64,000 nt of DNA. It comes from Sinohyriopsis cumingii. Taxonomy: Eukaryota > Mollusca > Bivalvia > Unionida > Unionidae. The DNA lies in contig JAPYKE020000516.1 of assembly GCA_028554795.2 (NCBI GenBank), positions 124,001 to 188,000 of the forward strand, in the 5' to 3' direction. The notes under the pieces are model-generated. The model saw nothing but the letters and a program-made list of their open reading frames with translations, was not told the origin of the DNA and did no database searches. Shown here piece by piece: positions 51,463 to 64,000 of this stretch. Both the position numbers and the translations under genes were made by a program. Position 1 is the first letter of the stretch. Each line of letters starts with the position of its first letter.

Positions 51463-54400
51463 ACACACAGACAACAACACCCTGAGCTCATATTATCAAG
51501 AATAAATGGTTACCTTTAAATCCCTACCAAAATGCATAAATAAAACTCTTCTATCTCCACCAAAATAAGAGAGGAACAAATATTCTAAAAATAGACTAGA
51601 AATACATTCGTGGGTACTGAACTGGAAGTATTAATTGTGATGTAATTCCTGACAGGCTCCATGTTTTAAGCCAATTTTAGTCAAACTTTTATATTTGCAT
51701 GCTATACCTATTTCAACTTTATACATGAAGTCTTTTTGAAATTCCTTGCAAACAAAACATGTGACACCTCTCAGAAAGTATGTAGTGCTGGTGTTCCACA
51801 GGGTGCAAGGTCTAGTCCAAGTGCTCTTGAGAAGCCAAAACTAAATTTGCTATATCTTCCTTAATTATAGAAATTTTTCAATGCAGTAAAAACCAAATTG
51901 TAATACAAGACAAGCCCTGTCTGAAAATATGTTTGAAATTTATCAATATTGATAAATTAAATTTTAATCGCAATTTAAATAAACATTTAAATTTTAAAAA
52001 GTAAATCGTTATTGAAAACTTATACAAGTTTTAAAACACAGATTGACAAATTTTAGACAGAAAAGTTGACTAATGAATGGTATTTAAAACAAATGGTAGT
52101 CTGGGTTTGTACAACTGATAACATTTTTCCCAGGGATAGTGGAGCAACATAGCTCATAGTGATTTTGGCAGTAAACCGCTATATGCCTGTCCAGATACAT
52201 ATTGGTGTACACACTAAAGAAACAATGCCAGGTGCTACGTTCCACATTTATTGTGTCAGGTACTTAGGCAGTTGTTTCCATAACTAATAGCACATTCAGA
52301 TTTAAAGTTCTGATGGGATCACTACCATGTTTTATAGCAAAAATGCATTCCATTTCAATGTCGATAACTACAAAAGGTGACAATTGGATAGGAAAATAGT
52401 TTCTAGGGAGGCTCTACCTTACTAAAAAATGGTGCTGATCTCTCTCGTGAAGACCTAAGCCAAGTCTCTGAGGTGCTATATATCAGTGTGGTGATATAAA
52501 CTAGTCTTGGCCACTTATGGCAGTACACTGCACATGCCCTTATAAAACCTTGCTATCACCGCCGGACTATTGGAGAGCTTAAAGCTGTTCCAACTCTAAC
52601 ACACTGTTCCAGATACCAGACTAAACCGGAAAAGATACAATATGTTTCACTTAATTCTAGAAAACAGTAAGATCTAGGTAAATGAAGTTAAAATGTGTTA
52701 GATATGGTGATTTCAAGATAACATTAAGGTTGCAAGCATGGGGGAAAATATTAAACTTGACAGAGTGACACTCAGAAATGTGAAGCAATGGCCATGCATT
52801 AAAGTGATAAATTCATCCTAAAAATATATCAGGTTTCTAGAAGCATATTTAACCATTTACAGCTTAAATAACTAATCAGGTAGACTATGTATCATAAAGT
52901 TTAAGGCAATGTTGAGGCAGTGAGGTTTGATCATTGGTGCAAACATTAGTACATACCAGTATACAGGAAAGTCAAGTGACAATGTACTAAATTAGAATAT
53001 ATTACTATAAGCAATCTTATTCATGAGGGAAATAACAATTTTGCATATTGCAAGTGAATACAGCCAAATGTGGTCACACAGATCAACTATAGGTACCAAT
53101 AAATCCTATATCATCAACTAAATGTGAAAATCTGATCCCCAAAACTTGTAAACAAGGATGGAAAATTGCATATGTGGGACATATACAATGTACTTGTTAA
53201 GATCAAATGTGCAAACATAATTCAAATGATCTGTTTGAACATTTATAGTGTATTTTTAAGAGTGTTGGTTACCAATTATTAAGCTCATTGATTCAGTGGA
53301 ATCAGATATCAGCTGATGCTTCAATACCGCACTCTCTCAAAGTACCAAATTGAAATATGTTACCATACATAGGCATATTCATGATGAAAATAACATTTTG
53401 GGATATTTTCAGTGCACACAGCCAGAAATGTGCCTTACAGATTCACTATAGGTACAATTGTCAGCCTATATGATGTACTGAATGTGAACTTTTGATCCCA
53501 AACATTCTAAAATGTATTGATATTTGTTCATGTGGGATATGTAACCATGTTAAGATCACTTATACAAAGTTAAGTACAAATAATCTGTTTGAATATTTCT
53601 TATGTAATCTTTAAAGTGTCAGTTAACAAATATTATTAGTAATTAATAATGCATGATAAAGCAAGATGGATCATTAGAATTCCCATAACATCATATTGGC
53701 CACAATGACACACTACGCCAATCAATATCTTAACCAAACTGAACAATAAAATAGAATTCATTCTGTGTTCAACTTAACATCATTTTGCTCTTTTCTTACA
53801 TCCAAGGGTAAATATACCTGGGGAAAGCATATTTTATCCCTTGGACCTGTATTTCATTCACAGACAGTGTAAAATGATTAAGTAGAGAACTTGAGTAGGT
53901 TCTATTATAAAGTTTTCATCACAGTCCTCTAACTAAATACCTTATAACTATGTTTATAAACAATTACTAAAGGCTATACAAGCAGATATGTGTTACTCAG
54001 GAAGTGACCTCATCATAAACACATAAATTAACTGCTTGGAGCCGTAATAAATAGTCTGAATGGCCAATACAAAATATAATTTTGTCTTCATGTATTTAAA
54101 ATGAAGGTCTCATTTTGACTTACAAAAATATTTTCTCTGACAAAATGTGACAAATATCCAACATTGGAGCTTGTATATGGTGTAGGAATATATACCTACT
54201 GATAACATTTAATATCATTCCAGAAAATATTATATATGTGCATTTTGGGAGGAAACTTTATTAAAATTTTTAAATAAAAATCAATTTTTTACTTTTAATT
54301 TCATTCTTATATTTTCACAGTCAATATACCTAACATATTCAAATTTCATGTGTCTATCATTACTAATAAAGATTTTATACCAATTTAACTTTACTCCAAT

Positions 54401-54677
54401 ACTGCACTGACAGGATATAGAACATAATTAATTTTACTATATGTTCTCTACATTTGTTTCTCAGTACTGACCTTTCCACTGTGTGACAATCAATGCAAAT
54501 CATATGTTAATCTAAAATACCTTCAAAGATGACTTCACGGTGAAGTTCTTGTCAAAGGTTGACCTGCTCTTTTTTGAGATACTGGACTGTCAACATAGCA
54601 GCATGTAAACAGAACACAGATTTCACTTCCGAATCATCACCAAGGCCTTATTACTCACTGAGCGCTGTCGCCAAAAT
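51463..54677. repeat. Array copy 17 (right-hand group)
   Basis: 3,215 bp. Linked sites read T, G, T, C (a recombinant of alpha and beta), as in copies 15 and 18-20. It has C at U308 (as copy 14), C at U776 (as copies 18 and 20), G at U2761, C at U2820 and C at U3086. The last three match copy 19, two units away. Its private change is CAATTGGATA near 52385. Confidence 0.97.
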
Positions 54678-57600
54678 ACACACAGACAACAACACCCTGA
54701 GCTCATATTATCAAGAATAAATGGTTACCTTTAAATCCCTACCAAAATGCATAAATAAAACTCTTCTATCTCCACCAAAATAAGAGAGGAACAAATATTC
54801 TAAAAATAGACTAGAAATACATTCGTGGGTACTGAACTGGAAGTATTAATTGTGATGTAATTCCTGACAGGCTCCATGTTTTAAGCCAATTTTAGTCAAA
54901 CTTTTATATTTGCATGCTATACCTATTTCAACTTTATACATGAAGTCTTTTTGAAATTCCTTGCAAACAAAACATGTGACACCTCTTAGAAAGTATGTAG
55001 TGCTGGTGTTCCACAGGGTGCAAGGTCTAGTCCAAGTGCTCTTGAGAAGCCAAAACTAAATTTGCTATATCTTCCTTAATTATAGAAATTTTTCAATGCA
55101 GTAAAAACCAAATTGTAATACAAGACAAGCCCTGTCTGAAAATATGTTTGAAATTTATCAATATTGATAAATTAAATTTTAATCGCAATTTAAATAAACA
55201 TTTAAATTTTAAAAAGTAAATCGTTATTGAAAACTTATACAAGTTTTAAAATACAGATTGACAAATTTTAGACAGAAAAGTTGACTAATGAATGGTATTT
55301 AAAACAAATGGTAGTCTGGGTTTGTACAACTGATAACATTTTTCCCAGGGATAGTGGAGCAACATAGCTCATAGTGATTTTGGCAGTAAACCGCTATATG
55401 CCTGTCCAGATACATATTGGTGTACACACTAAAGAAACAATGCCAGGTGCTACGTTCCACATTTATTGTGTCAGGTACTTAGGCAGTTGTTTCCATAACT
55501 AATAGCACATTCAGATTTAAAGTTCTGATGGGATCACTACCATGTTTTATAGCAAAAATGCATTCCATTTCAATGTCGATAACTACAAAAGGTGACAATG
55601 GGATAGGAAAATAGTTTCTAGGGAGGCTCTACCTTACTAAAAAATGGTGCTGATCTCTCTCGTGAAGACCTAAGCCAAGTCTCTGAGGTGCTATATATCA
55701 GTGTGGTGATATAAACTAGTCTTGGCCACTTATGGCAGTACACTGCACATGCCCTTATAAAACCTTGCTATCACCGCCGGACTATTGGAGAGCTTAAAGC
55801 TGTTCCAACTCTAACACACTGTTCCAGATACCAGACTAAACCGGAAAAGATACAATATGTTTCACTTAATTCTAGAAAACAGTAAGATCTAGGTAAATGA
55901 AGTTAAAATGTGTTAGATATGGTGATTTCAAGATAACATTAAGGTTGCAAGCATGGGGGAAAATATTAAACTTGACAGAGTGACACTCAGAAATGTGAAG
56001 CAATGGCCATGCATTAAAGTGATAAATTCATCCTAAAAATATATCAGGTTTCTAGAAGCATATTTAACCATTTACAGCTTAAATAACTAATCAGGTAGAC
56101 TATGTATCATAAAGTTTAAGGCAATGTTGAGGCAGTGAGGTTTGATCATTGGTGCAAACATTAGTACATACCAGTATACAGGAAAGTCAAGTGACAATGT
56201 ACTAAATTAGAATATATTACTATAAGCAATCTTATTCATGAGGGAAATAACAATTTTGCATATTGCAAGTGAATACAGCCAAATGTGGTCACACAGATCA
56301 ACTATAGGTACCAATAAATCCTATATCATCAACTAAATGTGAAAATCTGATCCCCAAAACTTGTAAACAAGGATGGAAAATTGCATATGTGGGACATATA
56401 CAATGTACTTGTTAAGATCAAATGTGCAAACATAATTCAAATGATCTGTTTGAACATTTATAGTGTATTTTTAAGAGTGTTGGTTACCAATTATTAAGCT
56501 CATTGATTCAGTGGAATCAGATATCAGCTGATGCTTCAATACCGCACTCTCTCAAAGTACCAAATTGAAATATGTTACCATACATAGGCATATTCATGAT
56601 GAAAATAACATTTTGATATATTTTCAGTGCACACAGCCAGAAATGTGCCTTACAGATTCACTATAGGTACAATTGTCAGCCTATATGATGTACTGAATGT
56701 GAACTTTTGATCCCAAACATTCTAAAATGTATTGATATTTGTTCATGTGGGATATGTAACCATGTTAAGATCACTTATACAAAGTTAAGTACAAATAATC
56801 TGTTTGAATATTTCTTATGTAATCTTTAAAGTGTCAGTTAACAAATATTATTAGTAATTAATAATGCATGATAAAGCAAGATGGATCATTAGAATTCCCA
56901 TAACATCATATTGGCCACAATGACACACTACGCCAATCAATATCTTAACCAAACTGAACAATAAAATAGAATTCATTCTGTGTTCAACTTAACATCATTT
57001 TGCTCTTTTCTTACATCCAAGGGTAAATATACCTGGGGAAAGCATATTTTATCCCTTGGACCTGTATTTCATTCACAGACAGTGTAAAATGATTAAGTAG
57101 AGAACTTGAGTAGGTTCTATTATAAAGTTTTCATCACAGTCCTCTAACTAAATACCTTATAACTATGTTTATAAACAATTACTAAAGGCTATACAAGCAG
57201 ATATGTGTTACTCAGGAAGTGACCTCATCATAAACACATAAATTAACTGCTTGGAGCCGTAATAAATAGTCTGAATGGCCAATACAAAATATAATTTTGT
57301 CTTCATGTATTTAAAATGAAGGTCTCATTTTGACTTACAAAAATATTTTCTCTGACAAAATGTGACAAATATCCAACATTGGAGCTTGTATATGGTGTAG
57401 GAATATATACCTACTGATAACATTTAATATCATTCCAAAAAATATTATATATGTGCATTTTGGGAGGAAACTTTATTAAAATTTTTAAATAAAAATTAAT
57501 TTTTTACTTTTAATTTCATTCTTATATTTTCACAGTCAATATACCTAACATATTCAAATTTCATGTGTCTATCATTACTAATAAAGATTTTATACCAATT

Positions 57601-57892
57601 TAACTTTACTCCAATACTGCACTGACAGGATATAGAACATAATTAATTTTACTATATGTTCTCTACATTTGTTTCTCAGTACTGACCTTTCCACTGTGTG
57701 ACAATCAATGCAAATCATATGTTAATCTAAAATACCTTCAAAGATGACTTCACGGTGAAGTTGTTGTCAAAGGTTGACCTGCTCTTTTTTGAGATACTGG
57801 ACTGTCAACATAGCAGCATGTAAACAGAACACAGATTTCACTTCCGAATCATCACCAAGGCCTTATTACTCACTGAGCGCTGTCGCCAAAAT
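54678..57892. repeat. Array copy 18 (right-hand group)
   Basis: 3,215 bp. It shares with copy 20, two units away, CCTCTTAGAA (U308 and U310), AAAATACAGA near 55250 and C at U776, together with A at U2761 and T at U2820. Its private change is TTTGATATAT near 56616. Confidence 0.97.
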
Positions 57893-60800
57893 ACACACAG
57901 ACAACAACACCCTGAGCTCATATTATCAAGAATAAATGGTTACCTTTAAATCCCTACCAAAATGCATAAATAAAACTCTTCTATCTCCACCAAAATAAGA
58001 GAGGAACAAATATTCTAAAAATAGACTAGAAATACATTCGTGGGTACTGAACTGGAAGTATTAATTGTGATGTAATTCCTGACAGGCTCCATGTTTTAAG
58101 CCAATTTTAGTCAAACTTTTATATTTGCATGCTATACCTATTTCAACTTTATACATGAAGTCTTTTTGAAATTCCTTGCAAACAAAACATGTGACACCTG
58201 TCAGAAAGTATGTAGTGCTGGTGTTCCACAGGGTGCAAGGTCTAGTCCAAGTGCTCTTGAGAAGCCAAAACTAAATTTGCTATATCTTCCTTAATTATAG
58301 AAATTTTTCAATGCAGTAAAAACCAAATTGTAATACAAGACAAGCCCTGTCTGAAAATATGTTTGAAATGTATCAATATTGATAAATTAAATTTTAATCG
58401 CAATTTAAATAAACATTTAAATTTTAAAAAGTAAATCGTTATTGAAAACTTATACAAGTTTTAAAACACAGATTGACAAATTTTAGACAGAAAAGTTGAC
58501 TAATGAATGGTATTTAAAACAAATGGTAGTCTGGGTTTGTACAACTGATAACATTTTTCCCAGGGATAGTGGAGCAACATAGCTCATAGTGATTTTGGCA
58601 GTAAACCGCTATATGCCTGTCCAGATACATATTGGTGTACACACTAAAGAAACAATGCCAGGTGCTATGTTCCACATTTACTGTGTCAGGTACTTAGGCA
58701 GTTGTTTCCATAACTAATAGCACATTCAGATTTAAAGTTCTGATGGGATCACTACCATGTTTTATAGCAAAAATGCATTCCATTTCAATGTCGATAACTA
58801 CAAAAGGTGACAATGGGATAGGAAAATAGTTTCTAGGGAGGCTCTACCTTACTAAAAAATGGTGCTGATCTCTCTCGTGAAGACCTAAGCCAAGTCTCTG
58901 AGGTGCTATATATCAGTGTGGTGATATAAACTAGTCTTGGCCACTTATGGCAGTACACTGCACATGCCCTTATAAAACCTTGCTATCACCGCCGGACTAT
59001 TGGAGAGCTTAAAGCTGTTCCAACTCTAACACACTGTTCCAGATACCAGACTAAACCGGAAAAGATACAATATGTTTCACTTAATTCTAGAAAACAGTAA
59101 GATCTAGGTAAATGAAGTTAAAATGTGTTAGATATGGTGATTTCAAGATAACATTAAGGTTGCAAGCATGGGGGAAAATATTAAACTTGACAGAGTGACA
59201 CTCAGAAATGTGAAGCAATGGCCATGCATTAAAGTGATAAATTCATCCTAAAAATATATCAGGTTTCTAGAAGCATATTTAACCATTTACAGCTTAAATA
59301 ACTAATCAGGTAGACTATGTATCATAAAGTTTAAGGCAATGTTGAGGCAGTGAGGTTTGATCATTGGTGCAAACATTAGTACATACCAGTATACAGGAAA
59401 GTCAAGTGACAATGTACTAAATTAGAATATATTACTATAAGCAATCTTATTCATGAGGGAAATAACAATTTTGCATATTGCAAGTGAATACAGCCAAATG
59501 TGGTCACACAGATCAACTATAGGTACCAATAAATCCTATATCATCAACTAAATGTGAAAATCTGATCCCCAAAACTTGTAAACAAGGATGGAAAATTGCA
59601 TATGTGGGACATATACAATGTACTTGTTAAGATCAAATGTGCAAACATAATTCAAATGATCTGTTTGAACATTTATAGTGTATTTTTAAGAGTGTTGGTT
59701 ACCAATTATTAAGCTCATCGATTCAGTGGAATCAGATATCAGCTGATGCTTCAATACCGCACTCTCTCAAAGTACCAAATTGAAATATGTTACCATACAT
59801 AGGCAGATTCATGATGAAAATAACATTTTGGGATATTTTCAGTGCACACAGCCAGAAATGTGCCTTACAGATTCACTATAGGTACAATTGTCAGCCTATA
59901 TGATGTACTGAATGTGAACTTTTGATCCCAAACATTCTAAAATGTATTGATATTTGTTCATGTGGGATATGTAACCATGTTAAGATCACTTATACAAAGT
60001 TAAGTACAAATAATCTGTTTGAATATTTCTTATGTAATCTTTAAAGTGTCAGTTAACAAATATTATTAGTAATTAATAATGCATGATAAAGCAAGATGGA
60101 TCATTAGAATTCCCATAACATCATATTGGCCACAATGACACACTACGCCAATCAATATCTTAACCAAACTGAACAATAAAATAGAATTCATTCTGTGTTC
60201 AACTTAACATCATTTTGCTCTTTTCTTACATCCAAGGGTAAATATACCTGGGGAAAGCATATTTTATCCCTTGGACCTGTATTTCATTCACAGACAGTGT
60301 AAAATGATTAAGTAGAGAACTTGAGTAGGTTCTATTATAAAGTTTTCATCACAGTCCTCTAACTAAATACCTTATAACTATGTTTATAAACAATTACTAA
60401 AGGCTATACAAGCAGATATGTGTTACTCAGGAAGTGACCTCATCATAAACACATAAATTAACTGCTTGGAGCCGTAATAAATAGTCTGAATGGCCAATAC
60501 AAAATATAATTTTGTCTTCATGTATTTAAAATGAAGGTCTCATTTTGACTTACAAAAATATTTTCTCTGACAAAATGTGACAAATATCCAACATTGGAGC
60601 TTGTATATGGTGTAGGAATATATACCTACTGATAACATTTAATATCATTCCAGAAAATATTATATATGTGCATTTTGGGAGGAAACTTTATTAAAATTTT
60701 TAAATAAAAATCAATTTTTTACTTTTAATTTCATTCTTATATTTTCACAGTCAATATACCTAACATATTCAAATTTCATGTGTCTATCATTACTAATAAA

Positions 60801-61107
60801 GATTTTATACCAATTTAACTTTACTCCAATACTGCACTGACAGGATATAGAACATAATTAATTTTACTATATGTTCTCTACATTTGTTTCTCAGTACTGA
60901 CCTTTCCACTGTGTGACAATCAATGCAAATCATATGTTAATCTAAAATACCTTCAAAGATGACTTCACGGTGAAGTTCTTGTCAAAGGTTGACCTGCTCT
61001 TTTTTGAGATACTGGACTGTCAACATAGCAGCATGTAAACAGAACACAGATTTCACTTCCGAATCATCACCAAGGCCTTATTACTCACTGAGCGCTGTCG
61101 CCAAAAT
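57893..61107. repeat. Array copy 19 (right-hand group, mosaic left half)
   Basis: 3,215 bp. The right end matches copy 17 (G at U2761, C at U2820, C at U3086), but the left third has the older states G at U308, G at U478 and T at U776. CATCGATT at U1827 (a new CpG) and GCAGATTC at U1914 are shared only with copy 20. Its private change is TTTACTGTGT near 58681. Confidence 0.97.
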
Positions 61108-64000
61108 ACACACAGACAACAACACCCTGAGCTCATATTATCAAGAATAAATGGTTACCTTTAAATCCCTACCAAAATGCATAAATAAAACTCTTCTATC
61201 TCCACCAAAATAAGAGAGGAACAAATATTCTAAAAATAGACTAGAAATACATTCGTGGGTACTGAACTGGAAGTATTAATTGTGATGTAATTCCTGACAG
61301 GCTCCATGTTTTAAGCCAATTTTAGTCAAACTTTTATATTTGCATGCTATACCTATTTCAACTTTATACATGAAGTCTTTTTGAAATTCCTTGCAAACAA
61401 AACATGTGACACCTCTTAGAAAGTATGTAGTGCTGGTGTTCCACAGGGTGCAAGGTCTAGTCCAAGTGCTCTTGAGAAGCCAAAACTAAATTTGCTATAT
61501 CTTCCTTAATTATAGAAATTTTTCAATGCAGTAAAAACCAAATTGTAATACAAGACAAGCCCTGTCTGAAAATATGTTTGAAATTTATCAATATTGATAA
61601 ATTAAATTTTAATCGCAATTTAAATAAACATTTAAATTTTAAAAAGTAAATCGTTATTGAAAACTTATACAAGTTTTAAAATACAGATTGACAAATTTTA
61701 GACAGAAAAGTTGACTAATGAATGGTATTTAAAACAAATGGTAGTCTGGGTTTGTACAACTGATAACATTTTTCCCAGGGATAGTGGAGCAACATAGCTC
61801 ATAGTGATTTTGGCAGTAAACCGCTATATGCCTGTCCAGATACATATTGGTGTACACACTAAAGAAACAATGCCAGGTGCTACGTTCCACATTTATTGTG
61901 TCAGGTACTTAGGCAGTTGTTTCCATAACTAATAGCACATTCAGATTTAAAGTTCTGATGGGATCACTACCATGTTTTATAGCAAAAATGCATTCCATTT
62001 CAATGTCGATAACTACAAAAGGTGACAATGGGATAGGAAAATAGTTTCTAGGGAGGCTCTACCTTACTAAAAAATGGTGCTGATCTCTCTCGTGAAGACC
62101 TAAGCCAAGTCTCTGAGGTGCTATATATCAGTGTGGTGATATAAACTAGTCTTGGCCACTTATGGCAGTACACTGCACATGCCCTTATAAAACCTTGCTA
62201 TCACCGCCGGACTATTGGAGAGCTTAAAGCTGTTCCAACTCTAACACACTGTTCCAGATACCAGACTAAACCGGAAAAGATACAATATGTTTCACTTAAT
62301 TCTAGAAAACAGTAAGATCTAGGTAAATGAAGTTAAAATGTGTTAGATATGGTGATTTCAAGATAACATTAAGGTTGCAAGCATGGGGGAAAATATTAAA
62401 CTTGACAGAGTGACACTCAGAAATGTGAAGCAATGGCCATGCATTAAAGTGATAAATTCATCCTAAAAATATATCAGGTTTCTAGAAGCATATTTAACCA
62501 TTTACAGCTTAAATAACTAATCAGGTAGACTATGTATCATAAAGTTTAAGGCAATGTTGAGGCAGTGAGGTTTGATCATTGGTGCAAACATTAGTACATA
62601 CCAGTATACAGGAAAGTCAAGTGACAATGTACTAAATTAGAATATATTACTATAAGCAATCTTATTCATGAGGGAAATAACAATTTTGCATATTGCAAGT
62701 GAATACAGCCAAATGTGGTCACACAGATCAACTATAGGTACCAATAAATCCTATATCATCAACTAAATGTGAAAATCTGATCCCCAAAACTTGTAAACAA
62801 GGATGGAAAATTGCATATGTGGGACATATACAATGTACTTGTTAAGATCAAATGTGCAAACATAATTCAAATGATCTGTTTGAACATTTATAGTGTATTT
62901 TTAAGAGTGTTGGTTACCAATTATTAAGCTCATCGATTCAGTGGAATCAGATATCAGCTGATGCTTCAATACCGCACTCTCTCAAAGTACCAAATTGAAA
63001 TATGTTACCATACATAGGCAGATTCATGATGAAAATAACATTTTGGGATATTTTCAGTGCACACAGCCAGAAATGTGCCTTACAGATTCACTATAGGTAC
63101 AATTGTCAGCCTATATAATGTACTGAATGTGAACTTTTGATCCCAAACATTCTAAAATGTATTGATATTTGTTCATGTGGGATATGTAACCATGTTAAGA
63201 TCACTTATACAAAGTTAAGTACAAATAATCTGTTTGAATATTTCTTATGTAATCTTTAAAGTGTCAGTTAACAAATATTATTAGTAATTAATAATGCATA
63301 ATAAAGCAAGATGGATCATTAGAATTCCCATAACATCATATTGGCCACAATGACACACTACGCCAATCAATATCTTAACCAAACTGAACAATAAAATAGA
63401 ATTCATTCTGTGTTCAACTTAACATCATTTTGCTCTTTTCTTACATCCAAGGGTAAATATACCTGGGGAAAGCATATTTTATCCCTTGGACCTGTATTTC
63501 ATTCACAGACAGTGTAAAATGATTAAGTAGAGAACTTGAGTAGGTTCTATTATAAAGTTTTCATCACAGTCCTCTAACTAAATACCTTATAACTATGTTT
63601 ATAAACAATTACTAAAGGCTATACAAGCAGATATGTGTTACTCAGGAAGTGACCTCATCATAAACACATAAATTAACTGCTTGGAGCCGTAATAAATAGT
63701 CTGAATGGCCAATACAAAATATAATTTTGTCTTCATGTATTTAAAATGAAGGTCTCATTTTGACTTACAAAAATATTTTCTCTGACAAAATGTGACAAAT
63801 ATCCAACATTGGAGCTTGTATATGGTGTAGGAATATATACCTACTGATAACATTTAATATCATTCCAAAAAATATTATATATGTGCATTTTGGGAGGAAA
63901 CTTTATTAAAATTTTTAAATAAAAATTAATTTTTTACTTTTAATTTCATTCTTATATTTTCACAGTCAATATACCTAACATATTCAAATTTCATGTGTCT
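61108..64000. repeat. Array copy 20 (partial, cut by window end)
   Basis: The first 2,893 bases of a unit; the window stops at U2893, inside the sequence TCATGTGTCT. The left half matches copy 18 (CCTCTTAGAA, AAAATACAGA, C at U776), and U1827 and U1914 match copy 19. Private changes are TATATAATGT near 63116 and TGCATAATAA near 63300. Confidence 0.97.

Larger units (their letters stand above)
1..64000. repeat. Macrosatellite-like tandem array, 3,215-bp unit, 19 full copies plus one partial
   Basis: The phrase ACACACAGAC followed by AACAACACCC recurs every 3,215 bases through the whole window, and the sequence between occurrences is the same apart from scattered single-base changes. All copies face the same way. 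Lengths by anchor are 3,215 bp for copies 1-12 and 17-19, 3,223 bp for 13 and 14, 3,214 bp for 15 and 3,222 bp for 16; copy 20 is cut by the window end. No unique sequence is visible at either edge, so the array extends beyond the window in both directions. The unit is AT-rich and poor in CpG, has stops in all frames, and shows no recognised gene. Long unit, high identity and tandem order are what define macrosatellites or long-unit satellites; the family name is unknown to me. No stretch longer than 300 bases holds a supported gene. Confidence 0.98.

Noticed and set aside
1-64000. Bacterial or phage sequence, operons, insertion sequences
   Set aside because: Coding density is essentially zero, there are no ribosome binding sites with following ORFs, and the whole window is a 3.2-kb tandem repeat.
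1-64000. CRISPR array
   Set aside because: The repeat period is 3,215 bp and the entire unit is conserved; there are no short repeats separated by unique spacers.
1-64000. Ribosomal DNA, 5S, snRNA or histone gene cluster
   Set aside because: I see no conserved rRNA, 5S or U-snRNA sequence and no histone reading frame in the unit, and the CpG-poor, AT-rich composition is unlike rDNA.
1-64000. Array created by an assembly copying error
   Set aside because: Individual units carry their own private variants, indels and mosaic combinations, which a simple duplication of one contig would not create. Copy number could still be wrong.
1-64000. Simple regular two-unit higher-order repeat over the whole window
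   Set aside because: The alpha/beta order in copies 1-13 is irregular (alpha, beta, beta, alpha, beta, alpha, alpha, beta, alpha, beta, beta, alpha, beta); only copies 17-20, and copies 4 and 6, fit a dimer.

Overview
The whole 64 kb is one uninterrupted head-to-tail tandem array of a long AT-rich unit. I found no flanking single-copy DNA and no convincing gene. Matching the phrase ACACACAGAC from copy to copy gives unit starts at 1, 3216, 6431, 9646, 12861, 16076, 19291, 22506, 25721, 28936, 32151, 35366, 38581, 41804, 45027, about 48240, 51463, 54678, 57893 and 61108. That is 19 full units plus a 20th cut off by the window end after 2,893 bases. The basic period is 3,215 bp, and 15 of the 19 full units have exactly that length. 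All copies are in the same orientation and differ by only a few bases each. Unit positions (U1-U3215) below use the numbering of copy 1; the start point is arbitrary.

Kind of organism: a eukaryote, from a satellite or macrosatellite block in heterochromatin or a segmental tandem array. There are no dense ORFs, operons or ribosome binding sites. I counted only 15 CpG dinucleotides in copy 1, several-fold fewer than its base composition predicts, and many of the base differences between copies are CpG versus TpG or CpA. This points to a genome with cytosine methylation, most simply a vertebrate, but the species cannot be named. I do not recognise the unit as a known satellite, rDNA, histone cluster or transposon.

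Inside the unit: U475-U496 holds a palindrome that is perfect in 11 copies and one mismatch short in nine. U604-U825 is an open frame that a TAG closes in every copy except copy 16. U960-U1170 is the most GC-rich part and contains a TATAAAA. U1522-U1819 and U1880-U2176 are two diverged copies of one ~300-bp sequence, with a possible third and older copy at about U1275-U1500. U2795-U2850 is a very AT-rich tract. Two perfect octamer motifs lie in opposite orientations at U231 and U3031.

Array structure: copies 1-13 carry one of two linked haplotypes (alpha or beta) across U2149-U2471, in an irregular order. Copies 4 and 6 are almost identical, as are 5 and 8. Copies 17-20 look like two rounds of a dimer of about 6.43 kb. 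Copies 12-16 (about 35-51 kb) hold most private variants and every indel I found: an 8-bp insertion in copies 13, 14 and 16, and a 2-bp loss at the 15/16 junction. This pattern fits unequal crossing-over and gene conversion acting in local patches. All comparisons were made by eye, so variant lists may be incomplete.
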